From NCBI GenBank assembly GCA_019310385.1, contig JAFDEK010000037.1, positions 1 to 33,294 on the forward strand: a DNA stretch of 33,294 nt. Direction: 5' to 3'. Below, one piece after another: positions 17,092-24,428 of this stretch. A program made the translations under genes and the position numbers. The notes under the pieces are model-generated. The model had not been told where the DNA came from. It did not search any database and saw nothing but the letters and a program-made list of their open reading frames with translations. The stretch's first letter is position 1. Every line of letters begins with the position of its first letter. The DNA comes from Deltaproteobacteria bacterium (GTDB lineage: Bacteria > Myxococcota_A > UBA9160 > UBA4427).

Positions 17092-17870
17092 CTGCAAAGG
17101 ATTCGCGGCTGCTCGCGGTATGCGGCAAGGGCGGCGTCGGCAAGACCGCCTTCACGGCCATGATGAGCAAGGTCCTCATGGACAGCGAGGACGCCGGCAA
17201 CCTGCTCCTCATCGACGCGGACCCCGCCAAGGGCCTCACCATCGCCCTCGACGTCGAGGTGAAGCGCACCATGGGCGAGGTGCGGGAAGAGATCATCGAG
17301 GCCTCGCGCAGGGCGACCCAGGAAGAGAAGCAGCAGCTCAGCGAGATGATCGACTACATGGTCCTCGAGGCGCTCACCGAGTACGAACGCTTCGGCCTCC
17401 TCGCCATGGGGCGCAGCGAGAGCAAGGGCTGCTTCTGCCCCGTGAATACCATCCTGCGCGGCATGATCGAGGAGCTCTCGGGCAACTTCGACACCATCCT
17501 CATCGACGGCGAGGCAGGGGTCGAGCAGATCAACCGTCAGGTGATGCGCCGGGTCGATACCCTGATCATCGTGAGCGATGCCACCTCGCGCGGTCTTCAG
17601 ACGGCTTCGCTGGTGAAGCAAATGGTCGAGGACGAGGGGGTGATCCAGTGCGGGCGTCTGGGCCTGGTGCTGAACCGGGTCCAGGGAAACGAGGAGCTGG
17701 TCGAGGAAGCCGCCGCAAAGGTGGGGGTGGAGGTCTTCGGTTACATCCCCCAGGACGAGGCGATCGCCTATCACGATCTCGTGGGCAAGCCCCTGACGGA
17801 GCTTCCGCCGGACTCGCCGGGGCTCTTGGCGGTGCGCGAGATCGTGGAGCGGAAGATCCTGCTCGCGTAG
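17088..17870 (+). CDS. CooC-like nickel-insertion ATPase (MinD/SIMIBI class)
   Basis: A 260-residue P-loop ATPase. It starts at GTG 17088, which overlaps the previous TGA in a GTGA arrangement with ggaaggaag upstream; a GTG at 17055 is less likely. The deviant Walker A KGGVGKT lies near residue 15, and LLIDADPAKG follows. A CxC motif (KGCFCPVNTILR, near residue 115) matches the metal-binding CxC of CooC, the ATPase that matures nickel CO dehydrogenase. In CooC proteins ATP-driven dimerisation around this motif handles Ni(II) for cluster assembly. No CO dehydrogenase gene is in the window, so its client is probably a protein of this operon, such as the ACS-like protein. The assignment to CooC rather than a generic ParA/Mrp ATPase rests on the CxC and the context. 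Confidence 0.85.
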   Translation: MTAKDSRLLAVCGKGGVGKTAFTAMMSKVLMDSEDAGNLLLIDADPAKGLTIALDVEVKRTMGEVREEIIEASRRATQEEKQQLSEMIDYMVLEALTEYERFGLLAMGRSESKGCFCPVNTILRGMIEELSGNFDTILIDGEAGVEQINRQVMRRVDTLIIVSDATSRGLQTASLVKQMVEDEGVIQCGRLGLVLNRVQGNEELVEEAAAKVGVEVFGYIPQDEAIAYHDLVGKPLTELPPDSPGLLAVREIVERKILLA

Positions 17871-17890
17871 GAGCGGCGAAGGGATAGGGA

Positions 17891-18106
17891 ATGCACGACC
17901 ACAGTCACGCGCACAAGCTCGAAGTGGTGATCAAGCACTGGATCGAGCACAACTGCGGTCACGCAGAGGAGTTCACCAAGTGGGCCGAGCGCGCGAAGGA
18001 CTCGGGTCACGAAGAGGTCTCGCAGCATATTCGTGAGGCCGCGGGGCAGATGGACGAGGCCAACCGGATTCTTCGGGGCGCCCTGGAACACCTGGGAGGC
18101 GAGTAA
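17891..18106 (+). CDS. Small His-rich protein in the nickel gene cluster
   Basis: A 71-residue protein beginning MHDHSHAHK, with further His and one Cys (HWIEHNCGHAEEF), then an amphipathic helical half (SQHIREAAGQMDEANRILRG). gaagggatagg lies just before the ATG. It sits 20 bases after the CooC-like gene and ends one base before the CooT ATG. The N-terminal HxHxHxH pattern is a typical Ni, Co or Zn chelator, so a metallochaperone or metal-storage role for the cluster is a reasonable inference. I do not recognise a named family with certainty. Confidence 0.75.
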   Translation: MHDHSHAHKLEVVIKHWIEHNCGHAEEFTKWAERAKDSGHEEVSQHIREAAGQMDEANRILRGALEHLGGE

Positions 18107-18107
18107 G

Positions 18108-18299
18108 ATGTGCATGGCGAAGGCCTACCTCGATGTGGGCGGTGAGCGCGAGCTGCTGATCGAGGACGTGGCTTCGGTGGATTGCAAGGACAGCCGGGTG
18201 CGGATCGCCAACCTCTTCGGGGAGACCCGGGAGCTGGAGGCGGTGATCCGGGAGATCGACTTCCAGAACGGGAGCATCGTGCTCGAGAGGCCCGGCTGA
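18108..18299 (+). CDS. cooT: CooT-family nickel-binding protein
   Basis: A 63-residue protein with the CooT hallmark N terminus MCMAKAYL. In characterised CooT the dimer binds one Ni(II) through Cys2 and the N-terminal amine, and helps CooC and CooJ activate CO dehydrogenase. The remainder is a compact beta-rich fold (DVASVDCKDSRVRIANLFGE). gggaggcg lies just upstream of the ATG at 18108, and the preceding gene ends one base before it; an in-frame upstream extension overlaps that gene and is rejected. It ends three bases before the transporter gene. CooT homologues also occur without CO dehydrogenase, as here, which indicates wider nickel roles. Confidence 0.85.
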   Translation: MCMAKAYLDVGGERELLIEDVASVDCKDSRVRIANLFGETRELEAVIREIDFQNGSIVLERPG

Positions 18300-18302
18300 G
18301 CC

Positions 18303-19064
18303 ATGCCGGCCGATGTGGCAATTCTCTGCGCCGCTACGGCGAGCATCGCCCTCGCCCACACCCTGATGGGCCCCGATCACTACCTGCCCTTCGTCGCAAT
18401 GGCGCGGGCGGGCGGCTGGTCGCGCGCCAGGGTGAGCTGGGTGACGGCCCTGTGCGGCCTTGGCCACGTCGTGAGCTCCGTCGTGCTGGGTGGAATCGGA
18501 GTGGCGCTGGCGCTCTCGCTCACGAGCCTCGCCGCCCTGGAGTCCCTGCGCGCTGAGATCGCCGCCTGGGGCCTCATCCTCTTCGGGGCCTTCTACGCCG
18601 CTTGGGGCCTGCGCGCGGCGCTTCGTGGCGTGTCCCACAGCCACTGGCACCTGCATGCCGGCGCGGGCCTCCACCATCACGAGCACGCTCACCACAGCGA
18701 TCACCTGCATCTTCACGAAGCTCCCCACGAAGCCCCTCACCAAGCCTCCCGCGAAGCGGGTCGCAATGCGAATCGCCGGGAGTCATTCGGCGTCTGGGCA
18801 CTGCTCACGATCTTCGTCCTGGGGCCCTGCGAGCCCCTCATTCCCCTGCTCATGTACCCGGCCGCCACGGGGAGCCCCGGGCGCATGGCGCTCGTGGTTG
18901 CCGTCTTCACCGCGGTGACCATCGCGACCATGCTCGCCGCGGTGCTCCTCGCGCTGGCGGGCCTGGGCAGGTTCACCGCGCTGCCTCTACGGCGCTACGG
19001 CCACGCCATCGCGGGCGCAATCGTCTGCAGCTGCGGACTGCTCATCGTGCTCGGAGGGCTGTGA
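18303..19064 (+). CDS. NicO/RcnA-type nickel/cobalt transporter
   Basis: A 253-residue polytopic inner-membrane protein with about six helices. The first helix carries HTLMGPDH (residues 19-26), the His-x-x-x-x-x-Asp-His metal motif of nickel/cobalt permeases. Between helices 3 and 4 a long His-rich loop (about residues 110-150, many HH, HEHAHH and HLHLH groups) could collect metal. A later helix has GPCEPLIPLL, the usual second family motif. NicO/UreH/RcnA proteins move Ni or Co, as importers or exporters depending on subgroup; sequence alone does not settle direction. Its place directly after CooT and before a molybdoenzyme gene suggests metal supply for the cluster. The gene's TGA overlaps a possible GTG start of the next gene. 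Confidence 0.85.
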   Translation: MPADVAILCAATASIALAHTLMGPDHYLPFVAMARAGGWSRARVSWVTALCGLGHVVSSVVLGGIGVALALSLTSLAALESLRAEIAAWGLILFGAFYAAWGLRAALRGVSHSHWHLHAGAGLHHHEHAHHSDHLHLHEAPHEAPHQASREAGRNANRRESFGVWALLTIFVLGPCEPLIPLLMYPAATGSPGRMALVVAVFTAVTIATMLAAVLLALAGLGRFTALPLRRYGHAIAGAIVCSCGLLIVLGGL

Positions 19065-19066
19065 AG

Positions 19067-21946
19067 ATGCCGCGGGAGATCACGCGACGGCGCTTCCTCG
19101 AAGGGTCCGCGGGCCTGCTCGCCCTCTCTCTGGCCCAGCTTCGCTGCCGGGAGGAGCCCGGGCGAAGCGAGCACGTGTCCACCCCGCTCAGCGGGCCCCG
19201 GCCCTATCACGGCTGGGGTGACGTCTACCGTGCCGAGTGGGCCTGGGATCGCATCGCCAAGGGGACCCACCACGGCAACTGCTGGTACCAGCGCTGCTGT
19301 AACTGGAACGTCTACGTCAAGGACGGGATCGTGTGGCGGGAGGAGCAGGCCGGCACCTATCCCCAGACCAACGCGGAGGTGCCCGACTTCAACCCTCGGG
19401 GCTGCCAGAAGGGCGCCTGTTTCAGTGAGCGCATGTACGACGTGAGCCGCCTTCGCCATCCGCTGAGGCGGGTCGGTGAGCGCGGCGAGGGGCAGTGGAA
19501 GCGGATCTCCTGGGACGAGGCGCTGGGGGAGATCGGGGATCGCTGCGTCGATGCTCTCGCCCAGGAGGGCCCCGACGCGATCCTCTGGGACGAAGGCTCC
19601 GGCGGCTCGAATATCGGCGTCCAGCGAACCCACGCGCTCCTCGACACACCCATTCTCGACCTGGACTCCGAGTTTGGGGACCACCATCCCGGCGCCGCGG
19701 TGACCTGCGGGAAGATCTCCTTCTGCAGCTCCGCCGACGACCTCTTCTACTCGGATCTGATCCTGATCTGGGGAGGGAATCCCACCTACACCCAGATCCC
19801 CAACGCCCACTTCATCAACGAGGCGCGCTACCACGGTGCCCAGGTCGTGACCATCACGCCCGACTACAACCCCTCGGCGATCCACGCGGACCGCTGGATT
19901 CCCGTCGAGATCGCCAGTGATGCGGCGCTCGGCCTCTCCCTCGCCCACGTGATGGTCGAGGAGGGGATCTACGACGCGGGCTTCGTCAGCGAGCAGACGG
20001 ATCTGCCGCTGCTGGTGCGCAGCGACACCCGTCGCTTCCTGCGTGGGAGCGACATGGAGGAGGGCGGGGAAGACGATCGTTTCTTCGTCTACGACCGGGC
20101 CAGGGGAGGCGTTGCCCTGGCGCCGAAGGACAGCCTCGCTCTCGACGGGCTCGACCCGGCCCTGGACGGCGAATACCGCGTGTCGACCCGGGAAGGCGAG
20201 GTGAAGGTCGTGCCGGTCTTCACGCTGCTACGCGAGCGACTCGCCGACTACTCGCCCGAGGCGGCCCAGAGCGTGACGGGGGTGCCACCCAAGACCGTGC
20301 GTTGGCTGGCTCGCGCCCTCGCGAAGGCGCGCGCGGCCAGCTGCCTCACCCAATCGAACTTCGGGAAGTTCTATCACGGTCTCGAGATGGAGCGGGCCCA
20401 GTTCCTCGCCTTCGCACTCGCCGGGCAATTCGGGCGCAAGGGAAGCGGAATCGACGGCTTTCCCATGCTCTGGCTGTCCGGCCACGAGGGCCTTATGGTC
20501 GGATCCGGCAAGCTGCCTCCGAAGCTGGGCCTCGTGGAGATGGGGCTCCCGGTCGCCCTCGACGTCATGAAGATGAAGTGGAAGGGCTACACGCCCGACG
20601 GCGTCATGTACGAGCTCATGCGCCGCCGCCACAAGGGCGGCGGCCAGCCATCGAGCGTGCTCTTCCTCCACGAGCACGGCGGGCTCGAAGAGGAGCTCGG
20701 AGGCGCTGCCGACTGGGACCCCGCGCTGCCGCGCAAGACCCGCGAGTATCTCGCAGAGGCCTTCGCGGAGGAGCGGCAGATCCAGCCGCGCAAGCGGCCG
20801 CGCGTCTTCTTCGAGGTGGGGGGCAACTATCTGCGTCGCAACCGCGCCTACCCGAAGATCCTCGAGGAGCTCTGGCCGAAGCTCGAGCTGGTGGTCACCA
20901 TGGACTGGCGCATGAGCTTCACGGCGATGCACAGCGACATCGTGCTTCCCGCGGCCGGCTACTACGAGGACGATTCGGTGCCCTGGACCACCCCCATCGC
21001 ACCCTTCGCCCACGTCACCACTCGCGCCGTGTCGCCGGTGGGCGAGTCGAAGTCCGATTGGGACTTCCACTGTCTCTTCGCGAAGGCCCTGCAGGACAGC
21101 GCCCGCAAACGCGGTGTCGCGAGCTACGAGGATCGTTCCGGCGAGGCGCGCAGCCTCGAAGACATCTACGAACGCTTCACCTTCCAGGGGCGCTGCCCGG
21201 AAGGGGATTCCGAGGCCCTCGTCCGCGAGGCCGTTTCCCTGGCGGACAACCTCGGCGGGATCGGCTGGGACGAGCTCAAGGAGAAGGGCTTCCACCGCTA
21301 CGAGGATCTCGGCGGCGGCTACATGAACATCGGCAACGCCATGGACGTCGAGCCCGAGGAGACCCTCACGGCAAACTCCTGGCACACCGAGAAGAAGCAC
21401 CCCTGGCCCACCCTGAGCCGGCGCATGCAGTTCTATATCGACCACGATCTCTACTTCGAGCTGGGTGAGGAGCTGCCGGTCCACAAGGACAACCCGCCCA
21501 TTGGTGGTGACCATCCCCTACAGCTGACGAGCGGGCACACGCGCTGGTCCGTCCACGCCGCCTGGCGGGACGAACTCAATCTGCTCCGGCTGCAGCGGGG
21601 CGAGCCTGTCCTGATGATCGGTCCAGAGGACGCCCGCGACCGGGAGATCGAGGACGGCGACCGCCTCCGGGTGTTCAACGATCTGAACACCTTCGACGTG
21701 CAGGCGAAGGTCTCCCCAACGATGCGGCCGGGACAGGTCGTGGTGTATCACGCCTGGGAGCCCTTCCAGTTCGCCGGCCACAAATCCCAGCAGGCGCTGA
21801 CACCGAGCCCCATCAACCCCATCCAGCTCGCGGGTGGCTACCTCCACCTGCAGCCCAGAATGGCGGTGGGGACGCCGGGCCCCAGCGATCGCGGTACGCG
21901 GGTCGAGGTGCGCAAGCTCGGCCGGGATTCAGCCGCCGTCCTCTGA
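19067..21946 (+). CDS. Tat-exported type II DMSO reductase-family molybdoenzyme, alpha subunit
   Basis: A 959-residue molybdopterin oxidoreductase. It begins with a twin-arginine signal (TRRRFLEGSAGLLALSLAQL), so the mature enzyme is periplasmic. The next part resembles EbdA and steroid C25-dehydrogenase alpha subunits: NWNVYVKDGIVWREEQAG, then PDFNPRGCQKGACFSERM and WKRISWDEAL. Candidate ligands of the FS0 cluster are His68/69, Cys72, Cys77/78 and Cys113; the C-x5-C spacing and doubled Cys differ from the common C-x3-C. Asp205 (FGDHHPGAAVTC) is the likely molybdenum ligand that defines type II. The family hydroxylates hydrocarbons or reduces oxyanions. No iron-sulfur beta or haem gamma gene follows, which is unusual. 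An ATG at 19067 is chosen; GTG at 19061 is equally in frame. The end overlaps the convergent selenoprotein gene by 18 bases. Confidence 0.88.
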   Translation: MPREITRRRFLEGSAGLLALSLAQLRCREEPGRSEHVSTPLSGPRPYHGWGDVYRAEWAWDRIAKGTHHGNCWYQRCCNWNVYVKDGIVWREEQAGTYPQTNAEVPDFNPRGCQKGACFSERMYDVSRLRHPLRRVGERGEGQWKRISWDEALGEIGDRCVDALAQEGPDAILWDEGSGGSNIGVQRTHALLDTPILDLDSEFGDHHPGAAVTCGKISFCSSADDLFYSDLILIWGGNPTYTQIPNAHFINEARYHGAQVVTITPDYNPSAIHADRWIPVEIASDAALGLSLAHVMVEEGIYDAGFVSEQTDLPLLVRSDTRRFLRGSDMEEGGEDDRFFVYDRARGGVALAPKDSLALDGLDPALDGEYRVSTREGEVKVVPVFTLLRERLADYSPEAAQSVTGVPPKTVRWLARALAKARAASCLTQSNFGKFYHGLEMERAQFLAFALAGQFGRKGSGIDGFPMLWLSGHEGLMVGSGKLPPKLGLVEMGLPVALDVMKMKWKGYTPDGVMYELMRRRHKGGGQPSSVLFLHEHGGLEEELGGAADWDPALPRKTREYLAEAFAEERQIQPRKRPRVFFEVGGNYLRRNRAYPKILEELWPKLELVVTMDWRMSFTAMHSDIVLPAAGYYEDDSVPWTTPIAPFAHVTTRAVSPVGESKSDWDFHCLFAKALQDSARKRGVASYEDRSGEARSLEDIYERFTFQGRCPEGDSEALVREAVSLADNLGGIGWDELKEKGFHRYEDLGGGYMNIGNAMDVEPEETLTANSWHTEKKHPWPTLSRRMQFYIDHDLYFELGEELPVHKDNPPIGGDHPLQLTSGHTRWSVHAAWRDELNLLRLQRGEPVLMIGPEDARDREIEDGDRLRVFNDLNTFDVQAKVSPTMRPGQVVVYHAWEPFQFAGHKSQQALTPSPINPIQLAGGYLHLQPRMAVGTPGPSDRGTRVEVRKLGRDSAAVL

Positions 21947-22471
21947 CACCAGCCCCGCCAGCACCGCGTCGAGGGCGCGATCCGCGATCTCGCGCATCTC
22001 CTCGTCGCTGCGGTCTTGAATCGGGTGCTCGACGTAGACGGCGGCCGGGTTCGCGCCGATCGCCCGTGCCTGGGCCTCGGCGCCGTCGGTGAACTCGACG
22101 GTCGCAACGAAGACGCCGGGCACACCCTGGGCCTCGAGATTCGTCGTGTCGTGCACACTGCACGACGCGCAGCTGCCTCAGTCGGCCAGGGCCTCCACCA
22201 CGGCGCTGCACTCGGCGGCGATCTGCCGGCGCAGGTCGGCGGGCGCGGGCTTGGTGAAGGTGGGCTTGCGATAGCGGCGCGTCTTGGCACCGCGCGCCTC
22301 GAGCTGCTCGGCGAGTCGGTCCAGGAAGAGGTCGCCGCGAGGCTTGGAGATGTCGAGCAGGCCTACGGTCTGGCCTGCGAGACTCGCGAGCCGCGGCAGC
22401 CGCTCGCGAACCGGGAGGCTGCGCTCGGAGGTGGGGTCGAGCAGAACTCGCTCGCGCTCCTGCTGGTCCAT
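21929..22471 (-). CDS. UGSC-family selenoprotein (in-frame TGA read as Sec)
   Basis: Two open frames (22471 to 22178 and below) are joined in phase by one TGA at 22180-22178, giving a 180-residue protein with Sec98 in the motif Sec-Gly-Ser-Cys-Ala-Ser-Cys. UGSC is the defining motif of a known family of small (seleno)proteins of unknown function. The N-terminal half contains VLLDPTSER, LAGQTVGLLDISKPRGDLFLD and AECSAVVEALAD before Sec; the part after it continues VHDTTNLEAQGVPGVFVAT, VEFTDGAEAQARAIG and VYVEHPIQDRS. Homologues with Cys (CGSC) are expected. A SECIS-like hairpin follows the TGA. The start is uncertain: ATG 22471 is chosen from typical length, but ATG 22504 or 22594 are in frame. 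A redox role for the U/C pair is inference. A pseudogene is unlikely because similarity and phase continue across the TGA. Confidence 0.85.
22145..22180 (-). promoter_or_regulatory. Sec codon and bacterial SECIS-like hairpin of the UGSC gene
   Basis: The TGA lies at 22180-22178 on the minus strand. Downstream in the sense direction is gtcgtgc, a five-base loop agtgt, then gcacgac (22166-22148), a perfect 7-bp stem that can be extended by two pairs past one mismatch. The loop begins 19 bases after the TGA and contains G and U, matching the distance and loop character of bacterial SECIS elements bound by SelB. Confidence 0.78.
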
Positions 22472-22616
22472 ATCGGCCTCGACCTCCCTCGGCACCCAGA
22501 GCATGACAGAGAGCAGCCCCTCCGCGCCACCCCCGACCTCTTCGCTATACTGGTAGTCATCGGATATGGTGAGTTCGCGCCCTGGCCTTCCCATCCGCTC
22601 TGCGACACGAGCAACG

Positions 22617-22661
22617 GGTTCCCATGAAACTGGTTCCCATGAAGCTGGTTCCCATCAATAG
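22617..22661 (+). repeat. 15-bp triplication at a start codon
   Basis: ggttcccatgaaact (22617-22631), ggttcccatgaagct (22632-22646) and ggttcccatcaata (22647 onward) follow one another. Because the period is a multiple of three, the duplication gives two in-frame ATG codons (22624 and 22639) that both start MKLVP. Confidence 0.85.
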
Positions 22662-24285
22662 ATGGCTGACAGTCGTGCTCTTGTCAGGAATGTCGCTGCT
22701 TTCTGCTTGTGGCGGGCCCGATAGCGAGGCCCAGATCGAACACTTCTGTGATGTATTGACGGAAGTCAACCGCGGAGGTGTGGATACGACCGGCCTGGCG
22801 GAGCTGCAGGGCCACGCCCTGGTGGCACAGACCCTGTTGGAGCAGGCCCCGCCCAGCCTGGTGGAAGACCTGGTCCGCATCCATGACACCGTCGATGCCT
22901 GGGCGAGGGCGGTGAGCGGCGACCACCCCATGCTCGACACCTTCGGCCAGCTGAGCGCGCCGGAGCTGATCGGCAGCGAGGGTCGGGTGACGGATTTTGC
23001 GGCGGAACACTGCGGCGTCGACCTGGGCGGGCCCCAGTGGGTGGAGGCGGAGCGACCGACGACCGAGGACCTCTGCCCGGGTTGGCCGCGGGTCGGCACG
23101 CCGCTGACCTTCAACCACTTCCCCAACCTGCCAGACATCGCCGGCTCCAACTACTTTTCCCAGAACTTCCTGATCTCCAACGCCGCGAGGATGCTGGGCC
23201 TGAAGACCCTGAAGGGTGCTTTCGTGGTAGAGCGCGGCGGCAAGGCGGTGTTCCGCGGGCAGTATCCGAAGACCCGCTATTTCGGCTACCACCCGAACGA
23301 CATGGACCTGAACAACCTGAAGACCCTGCGCGATCGGGACCTGGACCCGGACGCCGGCAGCGTCAACCCCTTCCGCGAGGTCGCGCCGGCGGGCAGCGAG
23401 AACCGCTACACCGCCACGCTCGTGTTCGGCCCTCCGCCGCCCGACCCCGAACCCAACACGAGCTACGTCGGGCTGCGCAAGGATGGCGTGACGGAGAACC
23501 GCTTCCTGATGACCTTGCTGCGCATGTATCACATCGATGCCGGCAACGGGGCTGGCTCCGGCGAGGTGCTGCTGCCGTCGCTCAGCATCTACGATGCCGA
23601 CGGCGAGCGCGTCCAGCACTTCGAGGAGTGCGAGATGTTCGGCCCCGATGACGGGGTGATTCGAACCGAGCGGGTCTACCCCTCCCTGCCCTTCATCGAT
23701 CACCGCCCGAAGAACCCGCCCCAGTGGACGACGTCGTCCAACTTCGAGGCACCCTCGGACACCATGGCGAATGCCGACGTGCAATACCTGGGGACGCAGT
23801 ACAGCGAGCGTTACGGCGACCTCTTCGTCACACGGGCCAGGTACTTGACCGCGCCAGATACCCGCAACGGGGAATCGCCCGCTACGCCGGGCAAGCAGGT
23901 GCGCTTGTACAACCTGTGCACCTACAACTTCTGGAACGGCGGGGCCACCCAGTGCATGCTCGAGAACGAGTTGTCACGCGACCCCGCGGGCTTCTACACC
24001 GTGATCGTATCCAAACGGGCGGACCGGCCGGCCAACCTGGAGGAAAGCCATGCCAGCTGGCTGGATTGGGGCCCCTACATGGATGGTCAGCTGACCTACC
24101 GCTATGTCTTCCGGGAGAATCCCTATGTCGCGGCGATCGCCGCGGCGGCGGAGGGCAAACGCATCGCCGACGAGCTGCGCCCCTATGTCCCCGCCTCGGT
24201 ACCCTGTGATCGCGCAACCTACGAAGCAGGCGGTTGGCAGGCCTGCTTCGAGAAGAACGGACGAGAGCTGAGCCCCTACTTGTAA
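22624..24285 (+). CDS. Large lipoprotein of unknown function
   Basis: A 553-residue protein (548 if the second ATG at 22639 is used). The signal ends in a lipobox, GMSLLSACGG, so it is a predicted lipoprotein. No Shine-Dalgarno is seen before either ATG. The body contains GGKAVFRGQYPKTRYFGYHPND, followed by RDLDPDAGSVNPFRE and RYTATLVFGPPPPDPEPNT, a pattern I associate with DUF1214/DUF1254-like exported proteins common in steroid- and lipid-degrading proteobacteria, but the match is not firm. Several Cys are in the C-terminal half (LYNLCTYNFWNGG, QCMLEN, SVPCDRATYE, WQACFEKN). It lies 138 bases before the DUF3604 gene on the same strand. Function unknown. Confidence 0.75.
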   Translation: MKLVPMKLVPINRWLTVVLLSGMSLLSACGGPDSEAQIEHFCDVLTEVNRGGVDTTGLAELQGHALVAQTLLEQAPPSLVEDLVRIHDTVDAWARAVSGDHPMLDTFGQLSAPELIGSEGRVTDFAAEHCGVDLGGPQWVEAERPTTEDLCPGWPRVGTPLTFNHFPNLPDIAGSNYFSQNFLISNAARMLGLKTLKGAFVVERGGKAVFRGQYPKTRYFGYHPNDMDLNNLKTLRDRDLDPDAGSVNPFREVAPAGSENRYTATLVFGPPPPDPEPNTSYVGLRKDGVTENRFLMTLLRMYHIDAGNGAGSGEVLLPSLSIYDADGERVQHFEECEMFGPDDGVIRTERVYPSLPFIDHRPKNPPQWTTSSNFEAPSDTMANADVQYLGTQYSERYGDLFVTRARYLTAPDTRNGESPATPGKQVRLYNLCTYNFWNGGATQCMLENELSRDPAGFYTVIVSKRADRPANLEESHASWLDWGPYMDGQLTYRYVFRENPYVAAIAAAAEGKRIADELRPYVPASVPCDRATYEAGGWQACFEKNGRELSPYL

Positions 24286-24428
24286 CGGGTTGCCGCCCGC
24301 GGTCTTCTCGACAGGGATCCCACTACGGGGGCGTTTCCACCACATCGAGCCACTTGTCAGAACCAGCAGTCATCGGACATCATCGAGTCCCGGCTTATCG
24401 TTCCCATGCCCGATTCCCAGGAGTCCCG

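Noticed and set aside
16276-17870. A CO dehydrogenase/acetyl-CoA synthase operon
   Set aside because: There is no catalytic CO dehydrogenase, no corrinoid protein, and the ACS-like protein lacks the A-cluster domain.
20228-21514. 428-residue minus-strand and 388-residue plus-strand open frames inside the molybdoenzyme gene
   Set aside because: Shadows of a gene with a complete molybdopterin oxidoreductase sequence.
21929-22594. Reading the TGA at 22178-22180 as a stop and calling two short genes or a pseudogene
   Set aside because: Phase is kept across the TGA, the junction is the known UGSC motif, and a SECIS-like hairpin follows.
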